Shown here piece after piece: positions 43,580 through 52,464 of a DNA stretch of 64,000 bases (position 1 is the stretch's first letter; every line of letters begins with the position of its first letter). The notes under the pieces were generated by a model. It was not told the origin of the DNA, searched no databases, and was given only the letters and a program-made list of their open reading frames with translations. The DNA comes from CAYWNA01 sp964459305 (GTDB lineage Bacteria > Planctomycetota > Planctomycetia > Pirellulales > Pirellulaceae). Both the position numbers and the translations under genes were made by a program. The DNA is taken from contig CAYWNA010000026.1 in the NCBI GenBank assembly GCA_964459305.1, positions 1 to 64,000 on the forward strand. Reading direction: 5' to 3'.

Positions 43580-44551
43580 ATGAAACCATTAGTCCTTGTC
43601 ATCGTCGCTTTGGGCTGCGGCTTGGTAGCTGCCGTCGGTGTTTTTCAGCAAATGGACTCCAAGGCTGCGCCACAAGTGCAATCGATGAGCGTGCTCGTGG
43701 CTTCGAAAGAAATCAGCATCAACGAGGCGCTCAGCGAGGAGAACGTTGAAATTGTTGAATGGCCGGGGGACCAGGTTCCGCAGGGGGTGATTTCGGACGT
43801 GCTGGAACTGGAGGGTATGTACGCCCGTGCCAGGCTTTACCCAGGCGAGCCGATCCTGACGAACAAGGTGATGGACGACACGGCCGCCGGCAGTTCGGTG
43901 AGGATACCCGAGGGATATCGGGCCGTATCTGTCAAAGTCTCGCTTGATTCATCGGTTTCCAACTTGATCGAACCGGGCGATCGAGTCGACGTGATTGCTG
44001 TCCTGAAGGAAACCAGCAAAAACCCTGTGGGGATGGCGAAAACCATCTTGACGGGCGTTCGCGTTTTTGCCGTCAACAGCGATATTGTGCGATCTTTGGA
44101 TTTCGAGAAATCCCCTGATGAAGCACGCGCCATCTCGCTTCTGCTTCGCCCCGAACAGGTCGAGAAACTGATGATGGCCACCGAAATGGGGACGATCAAG
44201 CTGGCCATGCGCAGTCCTGACGATGAGAAAGTCGACGACACCAGTGGCTGTACCATGGACCGGGTCCTGGGACGTGGAGAAGCGGCCGACGACCTTTCCG
44301 GCACGGGTAGATTGAGCCTCGGAAGAGGAGGCGAAGGTGAACGCTACAATGACGACCATTGGGCGATGATTCTCGGTTCACCGGGAACCGCCAAAAGATT
44401 CACCTGGGCGACACCGGACGCCATGCCGGAGATGCAGGTTCTCCGCTCCTCGGGAGGCAATTCGAACAGCGGAAGCGGCGAGGAGGAGGACGATGCCGAC
44501 GACATCGATGAAGACATTGAGGTAAAGGACTACTCAAACGGTGTGGAGTAG
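43580..44551 (+). CDS. cpaB: Flp pilus assembly protein CpaB/RcpC
   Basis: Pilus assembly protein of 323 residues. One N-terminal membrane helix (LVLVIVALGCGLVAAVGVF) is followed by a SAF domain (about 35-105, VLVASKEISINEALSEENVE) and the RcpC/CpaB core (AVSVKVSLDSSVSNLIEPGD, RVDVIAVLKET). It ends in an acidic Ser/Gly tail (EEEDDADDIDEDIE). CpaB is periplasmic and thought to stabilise the secretin, possibly through peptidoglycan binding by the SAF domain. It lies 25 bases after tadE. Confidence 0.9.
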   Translation: MKPLVLVIVALGCGLVAAVGVFQQMDSKAAPQVQSMSVLVASKEISINEALSEENVEIVEWPGDQVPQGVISDVLELEGMYARARLYPGEPILTNKVMDDTAAGSSVRIPEGYRAVSVKVSLDSSVSNLIEPGDRVDVIAVLKETSKNPVGMAKTILTGVRVFAVNSDIVRSLDFEKSPDEARAISLLLRPEQVEKLMMATEMGTIKLAMRSPDDEKVDDTSGCTMDRVLGRGEAADDLSGTGRLSLGRGGEGERYNDDHWAMILGSPGTAKRFTWATPDAMPEMQVLRSSGGNSNSGSGEEEDDADDIDEDIEVKDYSNGVE

Positions 44552-44910
44552 GACAGCCGGCAGGAAACGGATGCCTGCGGGACGGATTGGCGATTCGTCC
44601 CACATCTCGATTTCGGCACACCCATCTTGGCCGCTTGCCAAGAATCTGGTTTCGACGGTTGCAGCGATTCTGACATCGGGCGCCCGGTCTGTTACTCGCA
44701 AGATAAGGATTGTGACGTACCAGGGCTGACAGACCGAGATTGTGCTGCGACATTCCGTGTGGAACACGACCGGAAACGATCGAACTAAGTACAGCGCGAG
44801 ACCGCGAGGGCAGATTGTTGCGCGGCCGGCGCGACAGTCCTCGCAAGACCGTCGTCTTTGACGCAAACCAGACAAGCCCTCCAGACGAACCACTGCAAGG
44901 ATGTGCCTCG
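44552..44910. other. Intergenic region between cpaB and cpaC
   Basis: Holds two adjacent hairpins: GCAGG...CCTGC (44560-44578) and GGGACG...CGTCCC (44579-44601), just after the cpaB stop. No T-tract follows on the plus strand. The cpaC frame stays open upstream to 44740, but without a ribosome binding site. Nothing else was recognised. Confidence 0.5.
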
Positions 44911-46545
44911 GTGTTCCCGAATAACCTACTTGCTCCTTCGAAGATGATGCGGACCCTGTGCCTGCTGGCCTGTGTTTTCTGGCTGGCCTCCGCAGCCCGC
45001 GCGCAAGAGCCGCCCGGCCGATCACCCACGTTCAAGATAAGCGGGCAGGCCCAGCGTCTGGAAATGACCGTCAACACGAGTCGGATCCTTACGCTGGAAA
45101 AGAACATCCCTAACATGTACGTGAACAACCCGGACATTGTCGAGGTGACCCCACTATCCGAAAACCAGATCCAGGTGTCGGCTCTTCAATCTGGTGTGAC
45201 GCAGTTGAACGTGTGGGATACCGATCGCAAGATCTACACGGTGGACATCCTTGTGCTGCGCGATGCCACGGAGCTTACAGACCTGCTGACGACCTCGTTT
45301 CCCGAAGCCACGCTGCGCGTTCGTCCCCTGGCCGAAGGCGTGTACATCGTGGGATTTGTACCGACTCCTGACATGGTCGACGAGATCATTGCGTTGGCCG
45401 AAGACTACTTTCCCAGCGTCATCAACGGAATCACGGTCGGCGGCGTCCACCAAGTGGCGCTGCACGTGAAAGTCATGGAGGCATCCAGGTCCAAACTACG
45501 GCAGCTTGGACTGGACTGGCAACTTACCGGCAGCAAGGTCAATTCCTTCCAAGGCGTCGGCGGACTGATCGCGCAGGCTTACGACGAAAATGGCAAAGAG
45601 TTGGTGCCGGGCATTGGTGGCGACACGTGGCGCTGGAAGGTCTTTCTGGACGGCAACTCGTTTATTGGCCATCTGCAGGCCCTCCGACAGCACAACCTCG
45701 TGAAACTGCTTGCCGAGCCGACGCTGGTGGCAGAGACGGGTCGTCCGGCCAGTTTCAACGTTGGCGGCAGCTTTCCGATCCTTGTACCGAGTGGGCTAGG
45801 TACGGTGGGTGTCGAGTGGCGTGAATATGGGACGCGAATCGACTTTGTGCCGATTGTTTTGGGGAATGGCGACATCCGATTGCAGGTCCGGCCGCGCGTC
45901 AGCGAGATTGACGACTCCCGGGGCGTCGACGCGAACGGCATCAGGGTACCCGCCTTGACCGAACGCTACGCCGACACCTCCGTCGTGATGCGTGCCGGGC
46001 AGACATTGGCCATGGCAGGCTTGATTCAAAATCGCGTCGAGTCCGTAAATCAGGGCATACCTTACTTGGCGGATTTGCCGTGGCTGGGGCGGGCTTTCTC
46101 TCGGGTGGAAGAAAGAGTGAACGAAGTGGAGCTGTTGATCGTCGTGACGCCGGAGCTCGTCGGTGCACTGGAACCACATCAGGTCCCCCAATGCGGCCCC
46201 GGTGAACTCACCGTCTCGCCGAGCGACGCGGAACTCTTTGGGCCCGGCTACCTTGAGGTCCCCAATTGTTGCCTTGAAGGGGGCGCCGGGAACCGTCAGC
46301 CATGCGACCAGCAGATGCCGGTCGTTCGTGGAGTTCCCAGTCAACCCGCACTTCCCCACACCGCAATCCCGACCGGCCGGGAACCGATGCTTGTACCATC
46401 GCCTGATTCCCAGGGCTCCATCCCCTCGTTGCGGGGGACGATGGTGCAAAGGGCGAATTCGAGGCAGACTGCAATGCCAGTTGGCCGGAGCCGATCGACT
46501 GAACGTTGGTTCTTTGGGCCTATGGGCTACGATCCTCTTGATTGA
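44911..46545 (+). CDS. cpaC: Tad secretin CpaC/RcpA
   Basis: Outer-membrane secretin of the Tad pilus, about 544 residues. The N-terminal pilus-formation domain runs FKISGQAQRLEMTVNTSRIL to VNNPDIVEVTPLSENQIQVS, followed by a BON-like region (about 140-200). The C-terminal secretin beta-barrel domain shows TLVAETGRPASFNVGGSFPI and the signature LAMAGLIQNRVESVNQGIPY...LLIVVTPELV. A signal peptide ending ASAARAQ is present. GTG 44911 has AAGGA 9 bases upstream; ATG 44944 is the alternative start. A Pro/Gln-rich tail follows the barrel. Confidence 0.9.
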   Translation: MFPNNLLAPSKMMRTLCLLACVFWLASAARAQEPPGRSPTFKISGQAQRLEMTVNTSRILTLEKNIPNMYVNNPDIVEVTPLSENQIQVSALQSGVTQLNVWDTDRKIYTVDILVLRDATELTDLLTTSFPEATLRVRPLAEGVYIVGFVPTPDMVDEIIALAEDYFPSVINGITVGGVHQVALHVKVMEASRSKLRQLGLDWQLTGSKVNSFQGVGGLIAQAYDENGKELVPGIGGDTWRWKVFLDGNSFIGHLQALRQHNLVKLLAEPTLVAETGRPASFNVGGSFPILVPSGLGTVGVEWREYGTRIDFVPIVLGNGDIRLQVRPRVSEIDDSRGVDANGIRVPALTERYADTSVVMRAGQTLAMAGLIQNRVESVNQGIPYLADLPWLGRAFSRVEERVNEVELLIVVTPELVGALEPHQVPQCGPGELTVSPSDAELFGPGYLEVPNCCLEGGAGNRQPCDQQMPVVRGVPSQPALPHTAIPTGREPMLVPSPDSQGSIPSLRGTMVQRANSRQTAMPVGRSRSTERWFFGPMGYDPLD

Positions 46546-46727
46546 TGCAATCGGAATACGCGGATCGATTGTAGGGAGACGACGTTCCACACGGACGCTT
46601 CTTCTTTCCTCTGTTGCAAAAGGCGGCTTTTTTCCGATCCTTCCACGATATGCCAACCTAGGTTTTTGGTGGACATTCTATGAAGTCTTTTGACGGCTGA
46701 AGATCGAAACGTTGACGCGGTGTCGAG

Positions 46728-47948
46728 ATGAACTACGTGGCCAGATTGGCGATCGTTGATCCTAATGATGCAACGCGGGAGGAATTGAAAAAAGCTCTCT
46801 CCGGCATGGATGTCATTTGGTTGGAAGCGGAATGCGTAGAATACCATTCGTCCGCTTCCAAACTGGAAGAGAGCCGTCCCGACGCCGTCTTGGTCTGCCT
46901 CGACAGTGATACCAACAAAGCCATCGACTTGATCGGTCAACTGCGGACGCGGATGCCGGAGTGCAACGTGTGCGCCGTCAGCGCCTCCAGCGACGGGCAG
47001 TTGATCCTTCGGGCCATGCGATCCGGCGCCAAGGAATTCCTTACGCTGCCGGTGAACGTCGAGGACGTGGCCAACGTCGTCAGTTCGATGGTCAACCTGG
47101 ACAACCGCGAGGAGGGATCGCGGGGGTGCACAACGATCGCGGTAGCCGGTGCCACGGGCGGCACCGGCTCTACCAGTCTGGCCGTGAACGTGGCATCCAT
47201 CCTTGCGGCCGATCCGCAGAAATCTGTAGTATTCGTCGATTTGGACCTGGCACTCGGCGACGCGGACGTGTTCCTGGATGCAGTGCACGACTACTCGCTG
47301 TCGGACGTCGCGGAGAACGTCGAACGGCTGGACTTCGACCTGCTGCGCCGGTCGCTCGCAAAACTCAAGTCCGGCCTTTTCCTTCTGCCCCGTCCGGTGG
47401 AGTTGGAGGAGGCGATGGTTGTCACGGAAGAGGGCATACGGCGCGTCCTTGGCTTGTTGAAAGCGTCGTTTTCTCACGTCGTACTGGACCTCTCCAAGGG
47501 CTATAGTTCGCTCGACGTGGCGGCGCTCGAGTGCTCGGACATCGTGTTGCTGGTGACCCAGTTGGACCTGCCGAACCTCCGCAACGTTGTGCGGCTGCTG
47601 AAATCGTTCGAAGCCTTCGAAGGAATGCGCGAGAAAGTCAAGATCGTGGTCAATCGTGCTGGCCAGGGCAACGAGCCAATTCGGCTGAAGAAGGCGCAAG
47701 AGACGATTGGGCAGGAGGTTTTCTGGCAAGTCCCCAACGACTATCGGCTGATGGTCGAAGTGCGAAACAACGGCATGCCGCTGATTGAACAGGCACCGCG
47801 GGCCGGAGTCACTCGAAGTATCGTCGGGATGGCGACCGCCCTTTTCGGATCGGAAGAATCCGGCGGCGCCAATGGTCAACAACGCGGCGCCGCGGCACCC
47901 TCGTTTGGCAAATGGTTGCCGTTCTTGTCATCCGCTTCGGCAAAGTAG
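46728..47948 (+). CDS. cpaE: CpaE/TadZ-type ATPase-like localisation protein with degenerate P-loop
   Basis: Protein of 406 residues. The first 125 residues are an atypical receiver-like domain (LAIVDPNDATREELKKAL, LILRAMRSGAKEFLTLPV). Then comes a ParA/MinD fold starting TTIAVAGATGGTGSTSLAVN, continuing with SVVFVDLDLALGDADVFLDA and VVLDLSKGYSSLDVAALECSD. The deviant Walker A normally reads K-G-G-x-G-K-T/S; here (residues 141-150) both lysines are replaced, so ATP hydrolysis is doubtful. CpaE/TadZ proteins localise the pilus machine, often at a pole. Separated from cpaC by 182 bases. Confidence 0.85.
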   Translation: MNYVARLAIVDPNDATREELKKALSGMDVIWLEAECVEYHSSASKLEESRPDAVLVCLDSDTNKAIDLIGQLRTRMPECNVCAVSASSDGQLILRAMRSGAKEFLTLPVNVEDVANVVSSMVNLDNREEGSRGCTTIAVAGATGGTGSTSLAVNVASILAADPQKSVVFVDLDLALGDADVFLDAVHDYSLSDVAENVERLDFDLLRRSLAKLKSGLFLLPRPVELEEAMVVTEEGIRRVLGLLKASFSHVVLDLSKGYSSLDVAALECSDIVLLVTQLDLPNLRNVVRLLKSFEAFEGMREKVKIVVNRAGQGNEPIRLKKAQETIGQEVFWQVPNDYRLMVEVRNNGMPLIEQAPRAGVTRSIVGMATALFGSEESGGANGQQRGAAAPSFGKWLPFLSSASAK

Positions 47949-48228
47949 CGGTTGCCGTGGCCAAGGGCCCCGTTCGTACTGCACGCTGCCGGCGCGTTTC
48001 TTGGGCGGGATCACGCACACTGGCAGCGTACGGTACGACTAATCCGTGCCATACGAGCCTCACAGCACCTTCCAAGGCACGACATTCTCTCTTGGCGCCC
48101 GTCTCCTCTCCGCAGTGCCCCGTCAGAATCGCATCGACAACGGCTGGCGCGCCGATTGTAAGCTATGTTTTCATACGAAACTGTAGGCCCGTGCACCGAC
48201 GCATATCCTCGAGGTAAGAAAAACCGAC

Positions 48229-49551
48229 ATGAACCGAACGGCCCCTCCAACTCGCACTTCCGCCACCACAGCCGCAAACGAGTTCGAGAACCTCAAGGAG
48301 CGGATTCACAACAAGCTGGTGGACAAGCTGGATGTCAGTCGCATTGGCAGCATCGAAGGCAGCGCGTTGCGTCGCGAGATCCGCATCGTCGTCGAGCATC
48401 TGTGCGACGTCGAAGACACGTTGTTGAACCGCAAAGAACGCGAGCGGCTGATCGAGGAAGTGCTCGACCAGGCACTCGGCTTGGGGCCGTTGGAACTCCT
48501 GCTGAAAGACCCCTCAATCAGCGATATCCTGATCAACGGCCCCAAGAGTATCTACGTCGAACGTGGTGGCCAGATGACGAAGACGGACGTCGAGTTTCGC
48601 GACACGTCTCAGCTTCTGCAGATCATCGATCGCATCGTCTCCAAAGTAGGCCGGCGTGTGGATGAAACGACCCCAATGGTCGACGCCCGATTGTCGGACG
48701 GTTCACGTTTCAATGCGATTATTCCGCCCTTGGCCTTGGACGGTGCGGCCGTTTCCATCCGCCGTTTTGGCGCGAATCCCCTGCGACTAGAAGAACTGCT
48801 GAACTACAAGGCGTTCACCCCAGAAATGATCATGTTGCTCGAAGGCGCGATGAAATCGCGCATGAATATGATCATCTCCGGCGGAACCGGTTCCGGAAAA
48901 ACCACTTTGTTGAATACGCTCTCCAGTTTCATCCCGAACGCGGATCGTATCATCACCATCGAAGACGCCGCCGAACTCCAGTTGCAGCAGGACCATGTGG
49001 TACGTCTGGAAACGCGGCCCGCCAACATCGAGGGCAAAGGGGAAATCAAGGCCACGGACTTGGTCTGCAACGCCCTGCGAATGCGTCCGGAACGTATTAT
49101 CATCGGCGAGTGTCGTGGACCGGAAACGCTGGACATGTTGCAGGCTATGAATACGGGGCACGAAGGCTCGATGACAACGATTCATGCCAACACGCCACGG
49201 GATGCAATCGCTCGTATCGAGACAATGATCATGATGGCGGGGTTCGAACTTCCGCTGAAAGCCATGCGTCAGCAAATTGCGAGTGCCGTGGACATGGTCG
49301 TGCAAACGAGCCGCCTGCAAGGCGGTCCGCGTCGCGTCACGCACATTACGGAGATCGTGGGCATGGAGGGGGAAACCGTGGTCATGCAGGACATTTTCAC
49401 GTATGTCCAGGATGGCTTGGACGAGAACGGTTGCGCCATGGGGCATTTCGAGGCCACCGGAGTGCGGCCCATGGTTATGGAACGACTCGAGGCAAAGGGT
49501 ATTCGGCTTCCCGCGAACATATTCCGAAAACGGGTCATGATGAAGGCCTGA
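48229..49551 (+). CDS. cpaF: Tad secretion ATPase CpaF/TadA
   Basis: Hexameric secretion ATPase (type IV/II GspE-like family) powering Tad pilus assembly, 440 residues. Motifs are complete: Walker A GGTGSGKTT (residues 218-226), Asp-box around TIEDAAELQLQQDHVVRLE, Walker B-type RIIIGECRGPETLDML and the His-box GSMTTIHANTPRDAIAR. The N-terminal all-alpha domain holds EEVLDQALGLGPLELLL. It is cytoplasmic and would act with TadB/TadC in the inner membrane. 280 bases follow cpaE; no separate promoter was recognised. Confidence 0.95.
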   Translation: MNRTAPPTRTSATTAANEFENLKERIHNKLVDKLDVSRIGSIEGSALRREIRIVVEHLCDVEDTLLNRKERERLIEEVLDQALGLGPLELLLKDPSISDILINGPKSIYVERGGQMTKTDVEFRDTSQLLQIIDRIVSKVGRRVDETTPMVDARLSDGSRFNAIIPPLALDGAAVSIRRFGANPLRLEELLNYKAFTPEMIMLLEGAMKSRMNMIISGGTGSGKTTLLNTLSSFIPNADRIITIEDAAELQLQQDHVVRLETRPANIEGKGEIKATDLVCNALRMRPERIIIGECRGPETLDMLQAMNTGHEGSMTTIHANTPRDAIARIETMIMMAGFELPLKAMRQQIASAVDMVVQTSRLQGGPRRVTHITEIVGMEGETVVMQDIFTYVQDGLDENGCAMGHFEATGVRPMVMERLEAKGIRLPANIFRKRVMMKA

Positions 49552-49556
49552 CCAAT

Positions 49557-50531
49557 ATGTCATACATCATATTCATTGCTATCGCCGTTGGAGTCGCCGC
49601 GTTTGTCGGTGGCGTGGCGACGTTCATACTCGGTCGCCGCGGTACCGCCGCAGAAGAGCGACTCGGCGCGATCACGCAAGGTGTGGGGGCCGCCGGCGCC
49701 GGCGCCGGTGACACGCCGATGAATCTACTGGTCGCCTCGTTCGACGAGGACGAGGATCGGGCGATTTCGCTGGAGCAGTTTGTCTCCAAGTTCTTCAACC
49801 TGCGGGCACTCGTCCAGCAGGCCGGTGTCGGTGTAAAACCATCCAGCGTTGTGCTGATGACGATCGTAATGACCGCGGCCGGCGGGGCGGCAGGCATGTT
49901 TATGCCGCTATCGATAGTCGCCGCGCCGCTGTTTGCCGCGGTCTTCGGCGCGGGACCGTTCGCGTGGATCATCTTCAAGCGAAAATTCCGCATGGGGAAA
50001 TTCGAAAAACAACTACCCGAAGCCTTGGAACTGCTCGCCCGATCACTTCGAGCCGGGCACAGCTTAGCGGACGGAATCAACTTGATCGGGGACGAGATGG
50101 GCGAACCAATCGGCCCAGAGTTCATGCGAGCCGCTGAACAGCAAAACCTAGGCATGGCGCTGGAAGACGCACTGGAAGAGATGACTGAGCGCGTGCCCAA
50201 TTTGGATCTTCGGTTCTTTGTCACGGCCATCGTTCTGCAGCGCCAAACGGGCGGCGATGCCGCGGAAATCCTAGACAAGATAGGTCACTTGGTCCGCGAG
50301 CGGTTTCAGCTTCGAGGACAAGTCAAAGCTCTGACAGGCGAAGGCCGGCTATCCGGCGTCGTGCTTCTGGCCCTGCCGCCGGGACTGGGACTCTACATGT
50401 ATCTTCGCAACCCGAGCTATCTGGATCTCCTCTTCACGGACCCCTTTGGGCAGAAGTTGCTCATTGGAGCCATCGTCGCCCAATTACTGGGTGCAATCAC
50501 CATCAAGAAACTCGTGGATATCAACGTATAG
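49557..50531 (+). CDS. tadB: Tad platform protein TadB
   Basis: Inner-membrane protein of 324 residues with the type II secretion system F domain used as the pilus platform. N-terminal helix (IIFIAIAVGVAAFVGGVATF), a charged linker, two central helices, then the T2SSF motif region (ELLARSLRAGHSLADGINLI, LRFFVTAIVLQRQTGGDAAE) and two C-terminal helices. The ATG at 49557 starts 5 bases after the cpaF stop; an upstream in-frame extension is antiframe coding over cpaF and is ignored. It probably pairs with TadC and CpaF. Confidence 0.9.
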   Translation: MSYIIFIAIAVGVAAFVGGVATFILGRRGTAAEERLGAITQGVGAAGAGAGDTPMNLLVASFDEDEDRAISLEQFVSKFFNLRALVQQAGVGVKPSSVVLMTIVMTAAGGAAGMFMPLSIVAAPLFAAVFGAGPFAWIIFKRKFRMGKFEKQLPEALELLARSLRAGHSLADGINLIGDEMGEPIGPEFMRAAEQQNLGMALEDALEEMTERVPNLDLRFFVTAIVLQRQTGGDAAEILDKIGHLVRERFQLRGQVKALTGEGRLSGVVLLALPPGLGLYMYLRNPSYLDLLFTDPFGQKLLIGAIVAQLLGAITIKKLVDINV

Positions 50532-50543
50532 CCGACAGTAGCC

Positions 50544-51515
50544 ATGATCCCAACGACGTTCGACTTCTCGACAGTAGTCCCATTTGCGGTGTTCGGCGCT
50601 ATCGCCGTCGTGACCTGGCTGGTCGTCGATCTAGTCTGGGGCAAGAAGCGACTGGCGGAAGAGCGGCTGGATCGGCTTCAGGCGTCCGGTCGCGGCGCCG
50701 ACTTCGAGGAAACGCGCGTCGACAAAATGTCCGCAGCTGTAACCGATTTACTGGACAAAGCGGCTCCACGGTTGGCAAAACCGCTGCAGCCAAAGGATGC
50801 TGCCGAGGCCGGCAAACTGAAGACGCGTCTGTCCCACGGCGGTTTTCGATCTGAGAATGCCACGACAGTACTTCTGGGGCTGAAAGTCCTTTGTGTAGCC
50901 ATCGGGATCTTGATCGTTGGCGGAGCGATGTTCTTCTCCCTCGGACTCAATCAGACAACACTCCTGCGCACCGCGATCGTTGGCGGTATTGGGTTCTTCC
51001 TGCCCGACTTCATCCTTTTCATGATCACCAGGAATCGTCAGCAACAAATCTTCTTGGCGTTGCCGGACGCGCTGGATTTGATGGTCGTCTGCGTGGAGGC
51101 CGGACTGGGGCTGGACCAGGCCATGGCAAAAGTAGCCGACGAATTGAAGAAATGCTATCCCCTGATCTCCAGGGAATTCCGCGTCGCCAATATGCAACTA
51201 CAGATGGGGTTGCCACGCACGCAAGCCTTGCGCGACCTAGGCGAACGCAACGGCGAGGACGACCTCAAGGCGCTGACCTCGGCCTTGATCCAAGCCGGCA
51301 AGTTCGGCAGCGGCGTTGGCCGGGCGCTCCGCGTGCAAAGCGATGCCATGCGAACCCGCCGCCGCCAGCTTGCGGAAGAAAAGGCCTCGAAGTGCGCGGT
51401 GAAACTCGTCTTTCCACTGGTCCTTTTCATCTTCCCAGGCGTTTTCGTCGCTTTGGTCGGACCGGCAGCTGTCCAGATTGTCAACAATCTGCTGCCCTCC
51501 ATGGGAGGGAAATAA
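50544..51515 (+). CDS. tadC: Tad platform protein TadC
   Basis: Second T2SS F-domain inner-membrane protein, 323 residues, 12 bases after tadB. It shows the family pattern: N-terminal helix, KRLAEERLDRLQASGRG linker, two helices around residues 115-165 (LGLKVLCVAIGILIVGGAMF), then DALDLMVVCVEAGLGLDQAM and the conserved RTQALRDLGERNGEDDLKAL, ending with two helices (LVFPLVLFIFPGVFVALVGP). Together with TadB it should form the platform for pilus assembly. Confidence 0.9.
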   Translation: MIPTTFDFSTVVPFAVFGAIAVVTWLVVDLVWGKKRLAEERLDRLQASGRGADFEETRVDKMSAAVTDLLDKAAPRLAKPLQPKDAAEAGKLKTRLSHGGFRSENATTVLLGLKVLCVAIGILIVGGAMFFSLGLNQTTLLRTAIVGGIGFFLPDFILFMITRNRQQQIFLALPDALDLMVVCVEAGLGLDQAMAKVADELKKCYPLISREFRVANMQLQMGLPRTQALRDLGERNGEDDLKALTSALIQAGKFGSGVGRALRVQSDAMRTRRRQLAEEKASKCAVKLVFPLVLFIFPGVFVALVGPAAVQIVNNLLPSMGGK

Positions 51516-51554
51516 GCCACGGCGCCGAGATAGACCGCTCCTGGTCCTGTATGA

Positions 51555-51590
51555 CTCGTTTAAACGAGCAAATGTGCCGTTCCTGACCGA
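51555..51590 (+). repeat. 14-bp perfect palindrome plus shared 22-bp motif
   Basis: CTCGTTTAAACGAG (51555-51568) is a perfect palindrome. The segment from 51559 to 51590 matches 55789-55820 at 28 of 32 positions (GTTTAAACGAGCAAATGTG... against GTTAAACGAGCAAATGTG...). In the second copy the palindrome is opened by a long GC-rich hairpin. Confidence 0.6.
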
Positions 51591-51790
51591 TAGCGACAAG
51601 AGTGACCCGTGGTGTCGAAGCCTTCTGGATCAGTTGTGTGGCGCTGTCCAACCAAGCCGCACGGTGCATACGATCCCGATGATCGTGATAAACGGCATAT
51701 ATCCGATTCGGATTCCCGGGCCGCAGGTGAACGGCGCGACTAGCCGATGAATGAAGAGGCTGTCCCTCGCTCAGAGTATGGAGTCCTCCC

Positions 51791-52411
51791 GTGCGAATTG
51801 TCCCCTGTTTCCTCTACGCGATACTGATTGTCGCAGGCGCCCTGAGTCAGGCAGAAGCGCAACAGCCGTGGCATGTTCAAGAGCCATGCGCCGATGAAGA
51901 GCCCCGCAATGGGCTGGTCGACCGTTGGATCTCGTACTGGCAAGGTGTGGAACTGCAGCGGCGCCGCGTCAACGCATGGCCGGATCCGTGGCTCATCCCG
52001 GATCGGCAACTGGTGCGGACCCCTTTCAAGATGATGGCAGACAATGGGTGGAAGTTGCAGACCACATTGAGGGAAGATCTTTTTAGTGCCGAGGAAAACG
52101 AGCTGACGTATGCAGGCCATTTGAAGCTACGTTGGATACTCACGCAAATCCCGCCTCACAGGCGGCGGATTTACGTGGTGGAAGGGCGGACAAGAGAAGA
52201 TACAGGGACGCGAGTTGCGTCGGTATATAAGCACCTGGCCGATATCGCGCCCAGCGGTATTCCCTGCCCGGTGTTAGTGACACAAATCTCTCCGCGCGGC
52301 GGCGACGGCGAGTACTTGAACAATATTGATCAATCGTACAAATCCGCCATGCCCGCGCCACATTTGTCGGCAGGAGACGCGACGAGCGGCGGGGAGGAAA
52401 CGAGTGATTAG
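51791..52411 (+). CDS. Secreted unknown protein encoded within the Tad locus
   Basis: Exported protein of 206 residues, signal peptide MRIVPCFLYAILIVAGALSQ cut near AEAQ. The GTG start at 51791 has GGAG 8 bases upstream. A polar, Trp-rich first half (DRWISYWQGVELQRRR, DNGWKLQTTLRE) is followed by a region with alternating charge and the pattern GHLKLRWILTQIPPHRRRIY...VEGRTREDTGTRVASVYKHL, loosely recalling OmpA-like peptidoglycan-binding domains, though I cannot confirm it. Its place between tadC and the TadD-like gene suggests a pilus-related periplasmic role, possibly in anchoring or assembly; this is inference from position. Confidence 0.6.
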   Translation: MRIVPCFLYAILIVAGALSQAEAQQPWHVQEPCADEEPRNGLVDRWISYWQGVELQRRRVNAWPDPWLIPDRQLVRTPFKMMADNGWKLQTTLREDLFSAEENELTYAGHLKLRWILTQIPPHRRRIYVVEGRTREDTGTRVASVYKHLADIAPSGIPCPVLVTQISPRGGDGEYLNNIDQSYKSAMPAPHLSAGDATSGGEETSD

Positions 52412-52464
52412 GGCGGAGGCCCGTAGTTTGTCACACCCCAGCGCCGAGTTCACGGAGGTGCTTG

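Noticed and set aside
46527..47882. Minus-strand frame of 451 codons opposite cpaE
   Set aside because: Antisense to a well supported CpaE gene; long because of GC-skewed third positions, no domain visible.
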